From Ridgeia piscesae (taxonomy: Eukaryota; Annelida; Polychaeta; Sabellida; Siboglinidae): a DNA stretch of 64,000 nt. Every line of letters starts with the position of its first letter. Position 1 is the stretch's first letter. The stretch is taken from positions 539,501-603,500 of the forward strand of contig JAODUO010000077.1 of assembly GCA_025642075.2 (NCBI GenBank). The letters are read 5' to 3'. The notes under the pieces were generated by a model. That model had not been told where the DNA came from. It ran no database searches and saw nothing but the letters and a program-made list of their open reading frames with translations. The position numbers and the translations under genes are program-made. Shown here piece by piece: positions 14,901 through 28,300 of this stretch.

Positions 14901-16285
14901 ATACACGTCACAAGCACACAAGACAAGACGGTAGCAACACACAACAAAAAACAATACAAAGATGAGAAGAACTCACCTGTGCAGTGGACACGTCATCAGA
15001 CAGTGGACACGCCACGCCTAGGTACTCGACCAGCTGGTTGTGTTGGCCAGTCTTGAAGCCCCGCCCTCTACCCTGAACCCTCAGCCACACCGCCTGGCGC
15101 CTACAACACACGACACAGTCACATGTACAGGGAGTCTAAACCACCCTTGCAAGCCTGGGCTGTTGGCCATGCAAAATTAGTTCTGACAGATCCCCTAAAC
15201 AAGGTGCGGAATTACCTGAGTTAAACTATTTAATTGACTGCTCCAGTCATGACTGTGCCAGCTGTGAGAACAATGCAAATACCCTCCCCAATTAGAAGAC
15301 AGATACATATCTGGTGGGAACGCCCATATAATGACCCATTACTTCAATATTACAGTCAGTCTGGTCCCCGGATCTGGCTTGAATCACAGATCCAGTGAGC
15401 AGAATCATTGGCTGGGCTTAGAGTTTTGCAACGGGTTCAGCCAGGGGTACTGGTGGCTGACACTCACGTAACCAGCAGCAGTGACACCTGGTACATGAGA
15501 ATGGTCTATGGACAGACGGGCGAGTTGGAAGACTCTTTTTGTGGCCAAATTGGCCATGAAAAAATGTACTGTAGTTGCAGATATATACAGGACAGATAAC
15601 CATGAATGTGGCAATAAAAAACAGCTTTATACTAGGGAGAGTTCCTTGAAATAATTCTCATCTAGGGATAATGTTGGCTCTTGTTCAAGGTATAACCTCT
15701 AAAAAGCAGACCCTGGATATAGGAGCTTAAAAAAATGACGCTCAAAGTCAGCTATAGCATATCATGAGACAGAAAAAGTTAGAGCATCTAGTAACAACTG
15801 GAAAGATTGAAGGGAAAAGATCAAGAGGACGCCCGCGGATACAACTAATTGATAGTCTGTCAACATGGTACTAGAACTACTAAGAACAACCAACAACTGA
15901 GCGGTTTGGAACGCCATGATCGCCAAAGCTTGGGACATGGCACCTGGAAGAAATACAGAACATTTTGAAATGCCAACATGTACATTACTTTAACCAAATA
16001 AAATAAAAGTTGACTGACCTTTCCTTCTCCGTCACAGCGTATCCGTCTATCACCATCAGGCTCTCGCACCAGTTCAGTACATACGGTCGATAGTCAAAAT
16101 TACTACACACCAGTTAAGGATAATGGCTATGAACATTTATGACTCGAGTAAACACATAAGCAAAGTTTTCTTTTTACAAGACAACTTTTATGGTGCAAAA
16201 CTTATTTTATAAGCAAACCAGGCTTTGGCACTCATGAAGTTCCGCGGTATGGCGGCTGAGCCCTGGAGTTGTCTGTCGCTGTATG

Positions 16286-16334
<49 letters not shown>

Positions 16335-19300
16335 CATATATATATATTATATATATCATGTGTATATTATTCATCTTATCACAGCCAGTCTTTTTATTAC
16401 AGCAGTTTATTATTGTTTTAATAATTTTATAATTTGTTTATACTCATTGTGTTTACATTAAATTGACTATTTACAGCACTTTTGAGCCAGCATTAATCTA
16501 TGAACAGTCCCATAGCGCCTAATAATGTACTTCGCTGTGAGAGGGTTATTACCCCCTCAAAGGATACGCAGCCCCATGGGTGGGGTGAACACAAGGGTTG
16601 TCCATGAGAGACAGCTGACCCAGGCGGGGCAGACAGGACAGGTAGGCAAACTGAAACATACAGGTGTGTCATCAGGCAAACTGAAACATACAGGTGTGTC
16701 ATCAGGCAAACTGAAACATACAGGTGTGTCATCAGGCAAACTGAAACATACAGGTGTGTCATCAGGCAAACTGAAACATATAGGTGTAGGTGTGTCATCA
16801 GGCAAACTGAAACATACAGGTGTGTCATCAGGCAAACTGAAACATACAGGTGTGTCATCAGGCAAACTGAAACATACAGGTGTGTCATCAGGCAAACTGA
16901 AACATACAGGTGTGTCATCAGGCAAACTGAAACATACAGGTGTGTCATCAGGCAAACTGAAACATACAGGTGTGTCATCAGGCAAACTGAAACATACAGG
17001 TGTGTCATCAGGCAAACTGAAACATACAGGTGTGTCATCAGGCAAACTGAAACATATAGGTGTAGGTGTGTCATCAGGCAAACTGAAACATACAGGTGTG
17101 TCATCAGGCAAACTGAAACATACAGGTGTGTCATCAGGCAAACTGAAACATACAGGTGTGTCATCAGGCAAACTGAAACATACAGGTGTGTCATCAGGCA
17201 AACTGAAACATACAGGTGTGTCATCAGGCAAACTGAAACATACAGGTGTGTCATCAGGCAAACTGAAACATACAGGTGTGTCATCAGACAAACTGAAACA
17301 TACAGGTGTGTTATCAGGCAAACTGAAACATACAGGTGTGTCATCAGGCAAACTGAAACATACAGGTGTGTCATCAGGCAAACTGAAACATACAGGTGTG
17401 TCATCAGGCAAACTGAAACATACAGGTGTGTCATCAGGCAAACTGAAACATACAGGTGTGTCATCAGGCAAACTGAAACATACAGGTGTGTCATCAGGCA
17501 AACTGAAACATACAGGTGTGTCATCAGGCAAACTGAAACATACAGGTGTGTCATCAGGCAAACTGAAACATACAGGTGTGTCATCAGGCAAACTGAAACA
17601 TACAGGTGTGTCATCAGACAAACTGAAACATACAGGTGTGTCATCAGGCAAACTGAAACATACAGGTGTGTCATCAGGCAAACTGAAACATACAGGTGTG
17701 TCATCAGGCAAACTGAAACATACAGGTGTGTCATCAGACAAACTGAAACATACAGGTGTGTCATCAGGCAAACTGAAACATACAGGTGTGTCATCAGGCA
17801 AACTGAAACATACAGGTGTGTCATCAGGCAAACTGAAACATACAGGTGTGTCATCAGGCAAACTGAAACATACAGGTGTGATGATATACCTCACTGAGGT
17901 CTATGAGGTGGTTCTGAGCAAGAGAAAGGTTGACATGCCTTGCTGGGTCTGTGAGGTGATGTACCTCACTGAGGTTGTTCTATGCATGGGAAAGGTTGGC
18001 ATACCTCACTGAGGTCTGTGAGGTGGTTCTGAGCAAGGGAAATGATGACATACCTCTCTGAGGTTGTTCTATGGCATGGGAAAGGATGACATACCTCACT
18101 GGGGTATGTGAGGTGGTTCTAACCAAGGGAAATGATGACATACCTCACTGAGGTTGTTCTATGGCATGGGAAATGATGACATACCTCACTGAGGTTGTTC
18201 TATGCATGGGAAATGATGACATACCTCACTGAGGTTGTTCTATGCATGGGAAATGATGACATACCTCACTGAGGTCTGTGAGGTGGTTCTGAGCAAGGGA
18301 AATGATGACATACCTCTCTGAGGTTGTTCTATGGCATGGGAAAGGATGACATACCTCACTGGGGTATGTGAGGTGGTTCTGACCAAGGGAAATGATGACA
18401 TACCTCACTGAGGTTGTTCTATGGCATGGGAAATGATGACATACCTCACTGAGGTCTGTGAGGTGGTTCTGAGCAAGGGAAATGATGACATACCTCTCTG
18501 AGGTTGTTCTATGGCATGGGAAAGGATGACATACCTCACTGGGGTATGTGAGGTGGTTCTGACCAAGGGAAATGATGACATACCTCACTGAGGTTGTTCT
18601 ATGGCATGGGAAAGGATGACATACCTCACTGAGGTCTGTGAGGTGGTTCTGACCAAGGGAAATGATGACATACCTCACTGAGGTCTGTGAGGTGGTTCTG
18701 ACCAAGGGAAATGATGACATACCTCACTGAGGTCTGTGAGGTGGTTCTGACCAAGGGAAATGATGACATACCTCACTGAGGTCTGTGAGGTGGTTCTGAC
18801 CAAGGGAAATGATGACATACCTCACTGAGGTCTGTGAGGTGGTTCTGACCAAGGGAAATGATGACATACCTCACTGAGGTTGTTCTATGGCATGGGAAAT
18901 GATGACATACCTCACTGAGGTTGTTCTATGCATGGGAAATGATGACATACCTCACTGAGGTTGTTCTATGCATGGGAAATGATGACATACCTCACTGAGG
19001 TCTGTGAGGTGGTTCTGAGCAAGGGAAATGATGACATACCTCTCTGAGGTTGTTCTATGGCATGGGAAAGGATGACATACCTCACTGGGGTATGTGAGGT
19101 GGTTCTGACCAAGGGAAATGATGACATACCTCACTGAGGTTGTTCTATGGCATGGGAAATGATGACATACCTCACTGAGGTCTGTGAGGTGGTTCTGAGC
19201 AAGGGAAATGATGACATACCTCTCTGAGGTTGTTCTATGGCATGGGAAAGGATGACATACCTCACTGGGGTATGTGAGGTGGTTCTGACCAAGGGAAATG

Positions 19301-22300
19301 ATGACATACCTCACTGAGGTTGTTCTATGGCATGGGAAAGGATGACATACCTCACTGAGGTCTGTGAGGTGGTTCTGACCAAGGGAAATGATGACATACC
19401 TCACTGAGGTCTGTGAGGTGGTTCTGACCAAGGGAAATGATGACATACCTCACTGAGGTCTGTGAGGTGGTTCTGACCAAGGGAAATGATGACATACCTC
19501 ACTGAGGTCTGTGAGGTGGTTCTGACCAAGGGAAATGATGACATACCTCACTGAGGTCTGTGAGGTGGTTCTGACCAAGGGAAATGATGACATACCTCAC
19601 TGAGGTTGTTCTATGGCATGGGAAAGGATGACATACCTCACTGAGGTCTGTGAGGTGGTTCTGACCAAGGGAAATGATGACATACCTCTCTGAGGTTGTT
19701 CTATGGCATGGGAAAGGATGACATACCTCACTGAGGTTGTTCTATGGCATGGGAAAGGATGACATACCTCACTGAGGTCTGTGAGGTGGTTCTGAGCAAG
19801 GGAAAGGATGACATACCTCACTGAGGTCTGTGAGGTGGTTCTGAGCAAGGGAAAGGATGACGAGGCCATGAGGAAGACAGCGAGGAAACAACTTGAGGGA
19901 GGTCAGCTCATTGTCGTGCAGCAGCAAAGTCTGCAACAGAAGAAACTGATGAAGCATGACGACCTGGAAACCAGCCAAGTGTGACAGGTCTACAAACCAG
20001 GTCAGGCGTGACTATTATTGATGGATCACAACAGTGAAATACAATTCTATCTACAAAAACACTATTAAACAGCTATGATGTGATAGATAACCATGTCTGA
20101 GAAACATGATTACACACAAAGGCTATGTTGATGTTTTTCACATTTAATTGATTTCTGGAAAATGCAGTTTAAAAATAGAATAGAAATGGCGAAACAGGTA
20201 ATTAATGCTGGAAATGCTGTGTAAAAATAAACTATAACAGGCGAAACAAGCCATTAACTCTTCCCTACTCAGTCTTCTTATTTTACACCTGCTGCGGGGA
20301 AACAATTTGAAAATGGCAGCTTACCCTGTGTGGTGACTGCGTCGTACTGAGAATATGTTGACAACTAATGCATAAGGTTGTATGAAATTAGTTCCACGCT
20401 GCATAGAAATGATTGTGTGAGTAAAATTTGCTGTTAAAACTGACAAACTTCCATTCCCATGCTTATGCATAGCATACCTGCCAAATGCAACGAGCCTGCC
20501 TGTTGCTGTTTTTGTAAAACAAAACAGACAAACACTGTTCGTTGGAATGCCAATGATAATAAGAGTGGAATATTTTGCATCAAGCAAGGTCAGATGACTG
20601 CGATTTTTTGGACATTTATTTTCTTCTTTTACATTTCATTAAGTTTGCATCATGATCTAATGAGTAAACAATTATAACAGCATATGATTTCTTGCAACAG
20701 CTTTTGAAATATGAACATATTTATGCACGCAGTGGATAACTAGATATCTCGAAGTTGGGCAAGTGTTTGGAAGGTTTTCCATAACACTGCAGTTAAGAGT
20801 GTGGTTTATATTCAATGTCAGTCTACGTCAACTATACAAATAGAAATTAAAGTACATACATTTCTTCTTTATTTTAGACAGTTAACATGAAAAGAAATAT
20901 ATGCAATAAATGTTGTTCTGATAAATATAATTTGTTGACGATTAGTTGAGACATTAAAAAACATGTGATAAATTAACTGTGATGGGTCACACCTGTAGCA
21001 CCTAGTGACCAAACTTCACAGAATGACTGGCCTGAAACTGACTATACGACTGACCTGGTCAACCTGATGACTGATTATGAAAATACCAAACCACTTCCCA
21101 CCACTGAAGCAGTGGCTGGACCAGTCTACGGGACCAATACAAAATAAGAAGCTGTCTGAATCTCAGAAAATGTCAAAGTACGTAGTGTGATGGATGCATG
21201 ACTCATTCTGAATATGGACAGGTGGGTAACTCATTGTGGTTCACTCACCTTTGGTATTGATAGGTGGGTAAATCACCTCGAGTCTAGTCAGGAGGGTGAC
21301 TCAGCTCGAGTCTAGTCAGGTGGGTGACTCACCTCGAGTCTAGTCAGGTGGATGACTCACCTCGAGTGTAGTCAGGAGGGTGACTCACCTCGAGTCTAGT
21401 CAGGTGGGTGACTCACCTTGAGTCTAGTCAGGTGGATGACTCACCTCGAGTCTAGTCAGGTGGATGACTCACCTCGAGTCTAGTCAGGAGGGTGACTCAC
21501 CTCGAGTGTAGTCAGGTGGATGACTCACCTCGAGTCTAGTCAGGTGGATGACTCACCTCGAGTCTAGTCAGGTGGATGACTCACCTCGAGTCTAGTCAGG
21601 TGGATGACTCACCTCGAGTCTAGTCAGGTGGGTGACTCACCTCGAGTCTAGTCAGGAGGGTGACTCACCTCGAGTCTAGTCAGGTGGATGACTCACCTCG
21701 AGTCTAGTCAGGTGGATGACTCACCTCGAGTCTAGTCAGGTGGATGACTCACCTCGAGTCTAGTCAGGTGGATGACTCACCTCGAGTCTAGTCAGGTGGA
21801 TGACTCACCTCGAGTCTAGTCAGGTGGATGACTCACCTCGAGTCTAGTCAGGAGGGTGACTCAGCTCGAGTCTAGTCAGGTGGGTGACTCACCTCGAGTC
21901 TAGTCAGGTGGATGACTCACCTCGAGTGTAGTCAGGAGGGTGACTCACCTCGAGTCTAGTCAGGTGGGTGACTCACCTCGAGTCTAGTCAGGTGGATGAC
22001 TCACCTCGAGTCTAGTCAGGTGGATGACTCACCTCGAGTCTAGTCAGGTGGATGACTCACCTCGAGTCTAGTCAGGAGGGTGACTCACCTCGAGTCTAGT
22101 CAGGTGGATGACTCACCTCGAGTCTAGTCAGGTGGATGACTCACCTCGAGTGTAGTCAGGTGGATGACTCACCTCGAGTCTAGTCAGGTGGATGACTCAC
22201 CTCGAGTCTAGTCAGGTGGGTGACTCACCTCGAGTCTAGTCAGGTGGGTGACTCACCTCGAGTCTAGTCAGGTGGGTGACTCACCTCGAGTCTAGTCAGG

Positions 22301-25300
22301 TGGATGACTCACCTCGAGTCTAGTCAGGTGGATGACTCACCTCGAGTCTAGTCAGGTGGGTGACTCACCTCGAGTCTAGTCAGGTGGGTGACTCACCTCG
22401 AGTCTAGTCAGGTGGATGACTCACCTCGAGTCTAGTCAGGTGGATGACTCACCTCGAGTCTAGTCAGGTGGATGACTCACCTCGAGTCTAGTCAGGTGGA
22501 TGACTCACCTCGAGTCTAGTCAGGTGGATGACTCACCTCGAGTCTAGTCAGGTGGATGACTCACCTCGAGTCTAGTCAGGAGGGTGACTCACCTCGAGTC
22601 TAGTCAGGTGGATGACTCACCTCGAGTCTAGTCAGGTGGATGACTCACCTCGAGTGTAGTCAGGTGGATGACTCACCTCGAGTCTAGTCAGGTGGATGAC
22701 TCACCTCGAGTCTAGTCAGGTGGGTGACTCACCTCGAGTCTAGTCAGGTGGGTGACTCACCTCGAGTCTAGTCAGGTGGGTGACTCACCTCGAGTCTAGT
22801 CAGGTGGATGACTCACCTCGAGTCTAGTCAGGTGGATGACTCACCTCGAGTCTAGTCAGGTGGGTGACTCACCTCGAGTCTAGTCAGGTGGGTGACTCAC
22901 CTCGAGTCTAGTCAGGTGGATGACTCACCTCGAGTCTAGTCAGGTGGATGACTCACCTCGAGTCTAGTCAGGTGGATGACTCACCTCGAGTCTAGTCAGG
23001 TGGATGACTCACCTCGAGTGTAGTCAGGTGGATGACTCACCTCGAGTCTAGTCAGGTGGATGACTCACCTCGAGTCTAGTCAGGTGGATAACTCACCTCG
23101 AGTCTAGTCAGGTGGATGACTCACCTCGAGTCTAGTCAGGTGGATGACTCACCTCGAGTCTAGTCAGGAGGGTGACTCACCTCGAGTGTAGTCAGGTGGA
23201 TGACTCACCTCGAGTCTAGTCAGGAGGGTGACTCACCTCGAGTCTAGTCAGGTGGATGACTCACCTCGAGTCTAGTCAGGTGGATGACTCACCTCGAGTC
23301 TAGTCAGGTGGGTGACTCACCTCGAGTCTAGTCAGGTGGATGACTCACCTCGAGTCTAGTCAGGTGGATGACTCACCTCGAGTCTAGTCAGGAGGGTGAC
23401 TCACCTCGAGTGTAGTCAGGTGGATGACTCACCTCGAGTCTAGTCAGGTGGGTGACTCACCTCGAGTCTAGTCAGGTGGATGACTCACCTCGAGTCTAGT
23501 CAGGTGGATGACTCACCTCGAGTCTAGTCAGGAGGGTGACTCACCTCGAGTGTAGTCAGGTGGATGACTCACCTCGAGTCTAGTCAGGTGGATGACTCAC
23601 CTCGAGTCTAGTCAGGTGGATGACTCACCTCGAGTCTAGTCAGGTGGGTGACTCACCTCGAGTCTAGTCAGGTGGATGACTCACCTCGAGTCTAGTCAGG
23701 TGGATGACTCACCTCGAGTCTAGTCAGGAGGGTGACTCACCTCGAGTGTAGTCAGGTGGATGACTCACCTCGAGTCTAGTCAGGTGGATGACTCACCTCG
23801 AGTCTAGTCAGGTGGATGACTCACCTCGAGTCTAGTCAGGAGGGTGACTCACCTCGAGTGTAGTCAGGTGGATGACTCACCTCGAGTCTAGTCAGGTGGA
23901 TGACTCACCTCGAGTCTAGTCAGGAGGGTGACTCACCTCGAGTCTAGTCAGGTGGATGACTCACCTCGAGTCTAGTCAGGTGGATGACTCACCTCGAGTC
24001 TAGTCAGGTGGATGACTCACCTCGAGTCTAGTCAGGTGGGTGACTCACCTTGAGTCTAGTCAGGTGGGTGACTTACCTTGAGTCTAGTGAGCTGGGTGAC
24101 TCACTTTGAGTCTAGTGAGCTGGGTGACTCACCTTAAGTCTAGTCAGGTGGGTGACTCACCTTGAGTCTAGTGAGCTGGGTGACTCACCTTGAGTCTAGT
24201 CAGGTGGGTGAGGAGACCCACAGATGTGATGCAATTGTGGGACAGGTCAAGGTGCTGCAACTGGACCACTGCGCCCATGTTCTCCATCACCTGACCACAG
24301 ACAGACACATCTCAACACACCACTCCTGCATACTTGAACCCACTCTTCCCGTCGCCCTGCTCTACCACCCCTTTCCTTCCCCTGCTCTCCATCTACCTCA
24401 GTTACTCTCAGTCTTCACCCTCCCAAAGCTCTCCCTACTCTACCACCCCTTTCCTTCCCCTGCTCTCCATCTACCTCAGTTACTCTCAGTCTTCACCCTC
24501 CCAAAGCTCTCCCTACTCTACCACCCCTTTCCTTCCCCTGCTCTCCGTCTACCTCACTTACTCTCAGTCTCCGCCCTCCCAAAGCTCTCCTGAACTGGCA
24601 GCACAATCATTAAATCATTAGTGTTCTGGCCTCCCGAATTAAAAGTCCTAATTTTGTGTGAAACCAGAAACACATCTTGTCACCTTTTATGTACATGTTG
24701 CAGGACCTAGTTAAGAAAACACCTGTCCTATATAGATATGACACACTATTTTAAACAAGCTGACGTACACCTGTTGCCAATTAATATTTGCAGCTACCTG
24801 TAGACCAGTGGTATTACATAAGGTGCTCACGGATAGCAACAATGTTAGTGCTGTGATCTCTTGCTGATGTGGGTCGCTTGGTAATCGTGCCAGAAATAGC
24901 CTGCACACACTCAGCTAAATGCCCATGTGATCAGCAGCAAACAGTACTGACACACTGGCACCCAAGATTCCCATCCCAGCGCAGAGCAGGGTGAAATAAA
25001 AGAACCCTGGAACCTGCCAACCACCCACTAATATACCTACATGATATCAGTCAGACACGCAAAATCGGTGAAGATATATTCAAACATACATAATCACAGT
25101 GACTCACATTCAGTCTGATTTATTTTAGAAATATATTGCAGATCTGACATAAATGTACAATAATTATGTCAGCCGGTTCTTATAACACACATACGGCTGT
25201 AAATGTGGAATGTTTATCCCAGCACGAACTGGATTTCTACTATAAAGTGACAAAAATGTATGATTGGTACAAGTTTTGCAACTGCTATTATAGATATTTC

Positions 25301-28300
25301 CGCTCTGCAGTCACAGTGTTGGCCTCGACCAAAATATTAGGCTAAAGTCCTTCAACAGTAGAAGGTCAACATACAGCGAGTGAGTGTCATGGAATTGTAG
25401 TCTTTACCTTACCCCCCGGACTAGTTGTGTCTACCTCAGGTCACAAACCCAAGTAAGGTTAAAAACACACAGCTAATGGTCAAGGTAGAATGAGACAGGA
25501 CATCTCTGTACATTCATTTAACATTGACATCTTTACTGCTTACAGGTGCATGGGATATATAATGCACTTCTCACATCTACCTTAAGAAGGGACTAACCTA
25601 CAGCAGACTAAATATTATTGTAAATATTAACTAGTGCATACTTATGTAACATCAGGTTCCTCGCGTCATAGTTTATTTGCACTAAACACTTTTAGCTGTC
25701 GTCATTCTTTGTGTCTTAGGATCAATACCACCCTAATGTCATTCTTCTGTCGTGGTCGTGGATAATCATCGGGTTTCGTCAATGGACATGACACGTTGCT
25801 ATTAATAGAAACACGAAATGCATTCAGCCACAGGAGGTCCCTTAGTTTATATTGACCACTGACACAGCTTACTGTGCAAACTGTCTAACAGTGACTCACA
25901 GGCTTAGGAGAGCAGATAACCACAGACCTCTGATGTACAGTGAGACTCTACAGACTTCTCACATAAGGAGACATGAACAGAAGGTCTGGAAGCCACATAA
26001 GTGAAGGGACAGTGAAGATTATAGACGAGAAAGGAGTCTTTCTCAAGGAGAAACATAAACGAGTAGAACACATTAGCACTATAAAACGCTGTAACAGATG
26101 CCTACCTTGATGTTGTTTGCAGACAGGTTCAGCCAGGTCAGGTTGGGTAGGTTTTTCAAACCTGAAAATGCACGTTACAAATGATTCAATTAAAACTACC
26201 CTGCAGTCACCGATGAATAGATGTGAGTGAAAGCCATCAACTTCTATTAGTGCACTCAATGTGAGCCATGGATAATGATATGCCTGCACACTTCAGTGCA
26301 CTGTTTTTAATCCACGGATATCATATAATAGTGTATTTCACCTTTAACCATGGACATAGTGAGTTATGGTATTACACACACAGTCTGTCTGTTACTGGAG
26401 CTGGCCAGATAAATGACATCATTATTTTTATATTGAAATCAGTTAACAAAATATGACGGATCACCTATTATAAATTGCTTTCAAATATTATATTTACATA
26501 GGACAATTTCTAAATTTCTTTCACATGATTCATGATCCATGATTCAGAGGTGTATCAAAGGGAAATGGTTAAGCCACGTCATGTCAATATCGATACATGA
26601 TGTTAATTTAGTTACTTCTATAAGCATGGTACATTTCCTAGCATTTGCATATCACCCCCCCCCCACCCACCCCCCAACATATATGTTCATTTCAATGCCC
26701 CCTTGATTTCTTTAGGAAGCATTCAGCCATGCTGCAATAAAGACTATTTGCTCACATGTATTACATACATATGTCACATACTTATGCACACAACTGATGA
26801 ACTGGCACAATTTGAATTGAACACAACTGCCTGAGTTTAACCCCAGCAAGAAGACTGTAGCCGGATGCTCTCAAATGAGGGTGAGGTTCTAACCACTGAG
26901 CCACAGAGAGCTGCATTAAACCACAACATATCTCACCTTCTATACATGCGATGCTGTTGTTCGCTAGGTTGAGAACAGTGAGACTGCGGAGATGAGACAC
27001 GCCACACATTTCTGTCAACCTGTTCTCAGCAAGTGACAGCTGAAACACCAACGACAGCTGTCATTCTGAACACAGACATGTGTCAAATGAGAGCTATTCT
27101 TTTCTGTCAAATTAACAGAACTAACAGTTCAAGCATAGCAGCCACACAAACATTCTTTCAAATCTGATGGAATCAGATGTGCAAGTACTGGTATGTAGCA
27201 CCCAACTTTTGCACTGGTTTCGTTAAATATCTTGTACCTCACAGTTCACAATTTTATCAATTATAAATTTTTCCAAATACCTATAATTTGGACCGCTGGT
27301 TCACAAAAAATTCATGTTATATACACAGGGGTCGAAATAGTGGTAGTCTGGTAGTCCGAGGATTACCAGAAATTCGGTCGGACTACCGAAGATGTCGTCA
27401 GTGGTAGCCCGACAGACTACCACAATATTTGGGAATACTTTTATTCGAAATGTCATTTATGTTTTTGGTGTTGGTGTATATATGTTTTTGGTGTAAGGGT
27501 GTATATGTGTTTGGTATTTGATTTTTCCATTAAATTGTTCAATTTTTGTTTGTTATGTTATTTTGCATAAATTTTGGCAATTTCTGGACTATGATATCTC
27601 TGAGGACTACCAGATTTCCCAACTAAGTAGTCCTGCTGACTACCAGACATTTTGGAGTTATTTCTACCCCTGTATATATCTATTTAAATATATCTATTTA
27701 AATTATAAAACCAATAAGCTGGCACAATAACTGAATCAAATCATCCATTGCAGATTCTCGGGATATTAAAAAAGTTGATTACCACAGACAACACCTGTGA
27801 ACACCTGTGGTTATGTTTACCTGTTCAAGGTACTGCTCACAGTACTCCAGGTGTGTGATGCGAGTGATGTTGTTCTTGCTGTAAATGAGTACTGCCGGCC
27901 GCACATCCACCAGTGGCAGCATCTCACTCAACCTCTGTCCACTCAGGTCCAGCACTGACCCGTCACCTGTTACCACGGCAACGTAAACATCAGGATATCA
28001 TGTGATATACGAAACGTAGATGAATGTGTGCATGTGTGGTTTTCTAATCAGTTTATCCTTGAATTTATTTTGCACACTGCACATCGGTAGACTCTTGTTC
28101 TAGACATCAGAAGACCAAATGAATTAACAAATAACTGAACATTACGAGTCAGTTTAAAAAAGAATGCATATTTTTGTCAAAATCACCAAACCTGTAATTG
28201 CTACACGTACAGTGTTCTTGCGGTGTTGAAGTCAGCCTCGGTAATTATTTAATTTTTAAGTTTGCTTTTTACCACTTTTTTATTTAATTATTTTCTGGAT

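Noticed and set aside
13510..15056. Several overlapping ORFs up to 494 codons, looking like repeat proteins
   Set aside because: All follow the 27-bp minisatellite in five or more frames at once, with no start context, splice sites or domain; a real gene would not be open in so many frames.
16651..17880. CRISPR-like array (about 30-bp repeats, many copies)
   Set aside because: There are no spacers; units are contiguous and nearly identical, the host is an animal, and no cas genes exist.
16493..18012. ORFs of 445-495 codons on both strands over the 30-bp array
   Set aside because: They arise because 30 is a multiple of three and the unit has no stop in those frames; the sequence is the intron 6 acceptor array of CEP97.
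24162..24621. Plus-strand 143-codon ORF with Pro/Leu repeats
   Set aside because: It combines the antisense of CEP97 exon 5 with the in-frame 78-bp tandem repeat.
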